A stretch of 6,385 nucleotides of DNA, taken from positions 1 to 6,385 of the forward strand of contig JAGQSP010000224.1 in assembly GCA_020439485.1 (NCBI GenBank). The letters run 5' to 3'. The notes below the pieces were generated by a model. That model saw only the letters and a program-made list of their open reading frames with translations. It ran no database searches and had not been told where the DNA came from. The translations under genes and the position numbers were made by a program. The DNA is from Acidimicrobiales bacterium. Its GTDB lineage: Bacteria > Actinomycetota > Acidimicrobiia > Acidimicrobiales > Poriferisodalaceae. Every line of letters starts with the position of its first letter. The stretch's first letter is position 1. This document shows, one piece after another, positions 5,582-6,385 of the stretch.

Positions 5582-6385
5582 CCTCCATCCAACCCAACAA
5601 CCACGCTGTCGCACTCGACCGGGGCGCCTTCGACGTCGACTGGGCCGAGATCGTCCGCCTGGGCGCCATCACCGCTCTGGGGCTGGTCTTCATCGCGCTG
5701 GCCGGAATGCCCGTAGGCCTCGATTCTCGGCTTCTGGTCGATCCCGTGCTGTCGCTGGGTTACCTGTCGCTGCTGTGGGTACCGGTCATCATGGGGTGGC
5801 TGGTGGCTCGCGAGGTGGTGCTCGAAGGCATGGCGGCCTCGTCCAAGGGTGCTCGCGACATCGTCGCGGGTGCCGGTGTGGGTGCCATCGGCGGTGCCGG
5901 CCTGACCCTTCTGGGCCTGTTGGTCAACAACTTCAACCTGCGCGACCCGCTGGTCAACTGGTCGCCCCAACTGTTCGACCTGCTGGCGTTCGGCGGTGGG
6001 TCGGGCACCCTGTTCGTCTGGATCGTCATCGGTGCAGCGCTGGGCGCGCTCGGTGGTGCCATGCACGTCGTTCCCACCAAGGTGCGCAAGGCGTTCATCG
6101 CCGCCGTGGTCACCACCGTGCTGGTGGCCGTGTTCGAGAGCTTCATCGTCGATGTCATCGACGCCCTCGACGTGCTGTACGAGCCCGAGCGTGGACTCAA
6201 GTGGCCCACGGCCGTGGGCTTGGCCGTCATCGCCGCCGCAGCGAGCTATCTGGGAGGCGGGCGCAAGCTCGGCGACGTGCGTCGCACCTACCAGGAGACC
6301 ACCGGGCCGGCCAAGGCTCGCCAGACCACGGCCCTGATCGGTGTCTCGGGAATACTGCTCATCATCATCCCGATGGTGACCGGCA
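5578..6385 (+). CDS. livM: LivM-position ABC transporter permease with long N-terminal membrane region, 3' part missing
   Basis: The frame is open from ATG 5578 to the right edge, giving 269 complete residues. GGAGG at 5566-5570, inside the end of livH, lies 7 nt before the start. Visible are about seven hydrophobic spans: near residues 27-44, 55-77, 95-117, 143-162, 172-195, 211-226 and 252-267, with loops of mixed charge such as RKLGDVRRTYQETTGPAKARQ (229-249). The conserved LivM core (the GLNIVVGxxGLLDLG-type motif) is not reached by residue 269, so it is presumably beyond the edge. The call rests on the 4-bp overlap with livH, the operon order and the membrane character, not on a seen core motif. 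Typical LivM proteins carry a much shorter N-terminal region. It might instead be a separate membrane protein inserted in the operon, which the missing 3' part would decide. Confidence 0.78.
   Translation, partial: MTSIQPNNHAVALDRGAFDVDWAEIVRLGAITALGLVFIALAGMPVGLDSRLLVDPVLSLGYLSLLWVPVIMGWLVAREVVLEGMAASSKGARDIVAGAGVGAIGGAGLTLLGLLVNNFNLRDPLVNWSPQLFDLLAFGGGSGTLFVWIVIGAALGALGGAMHVVPTKVRKAFIAAVVTTVLVAVFESFIVDVIDALDVLYEPERGLKWPTAVGLAVIAAAASYLGGGRKLGDVRRTYQETTGPAKARQTTALIGVSGILLIIIPMVTG

Noticed and set aside
5065..6066. Minus-strand open frame of 333 codons opposite livH and livM
   Set aside because: It spans two coupled plus-strand genes in antisense and its translation is Gln/Asp/Arg/Thr-rich without motifs.

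Overview
The window is GC-rich DNA (roughly two-thirds G+C by eye) with dense genes and strongly G/C-biased third codon positions. This, the Ser/Asp-rich linker after the lipoprotein cysteine, and the actinobacterial style of the proline dehydrogenase (a single chain, with KGANLAMER where enterobacterial PutA has KGAYWD) suggest an actinobacterium, possibly of the Acidimicrobiia. The phylum is a moderate inference and the class a weak one. No mobile element, tRNA, rRNA or CRISPR array was seen, so this looks like an ordinary metabolic chromosomal region.

Layout: (1) Positions 1-2066, minus strand: the first 688 residues of a PutA-type bifunctional proline dehydrogenase / glutamate-semialdehyde dehydrogenase, running off the left edge within the aldehyde dehydrogenase domain. 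(2) Positions 2067-2168: a 102-bp divergent control region with two abutting inverted repeats next to the putA start. (3) Positions 2169-2891, plus strand: a 240-residue PAS-AraC transcription regulator. (4) Positions 2892-2994: a short leader with a possible promoter, a small perfect hairpin and a strong ribosome binding site. (5) Positions 2995-4299: a LivJ/LivK-type lipoprotein binding protein starting at TTG. (6) Positions 4351-4408: a long terminator-like hairpin. (7) Positions 4454-5581: LivH permease. (8) Positions 5578 to the right edge: the start of a second, LivM-position permease, overlapping livH by 4 bp and running off the edge. LivG and LivF ATPase genes would be expected further right but cannot be seen.

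How the genes may work together: the right half is the start of a HAAT-family (branched-chain/hydrophobic amino acid) ABC importer. The left half oxidises proline to glutamate. The regulator lies between them and is divergent from putA, so it is the obvious candidate to control putA, the importer or both. A reasonable but unproven reading is an amino-acid scavenging locus in which imported proline or related amino acids are catabolised. No clearly new system is evident. The points most worth checking are the divergent control region, the hairpin between the binding-protein and permease genes, and the very long N-terminal membrane region of the LivM-position protein.
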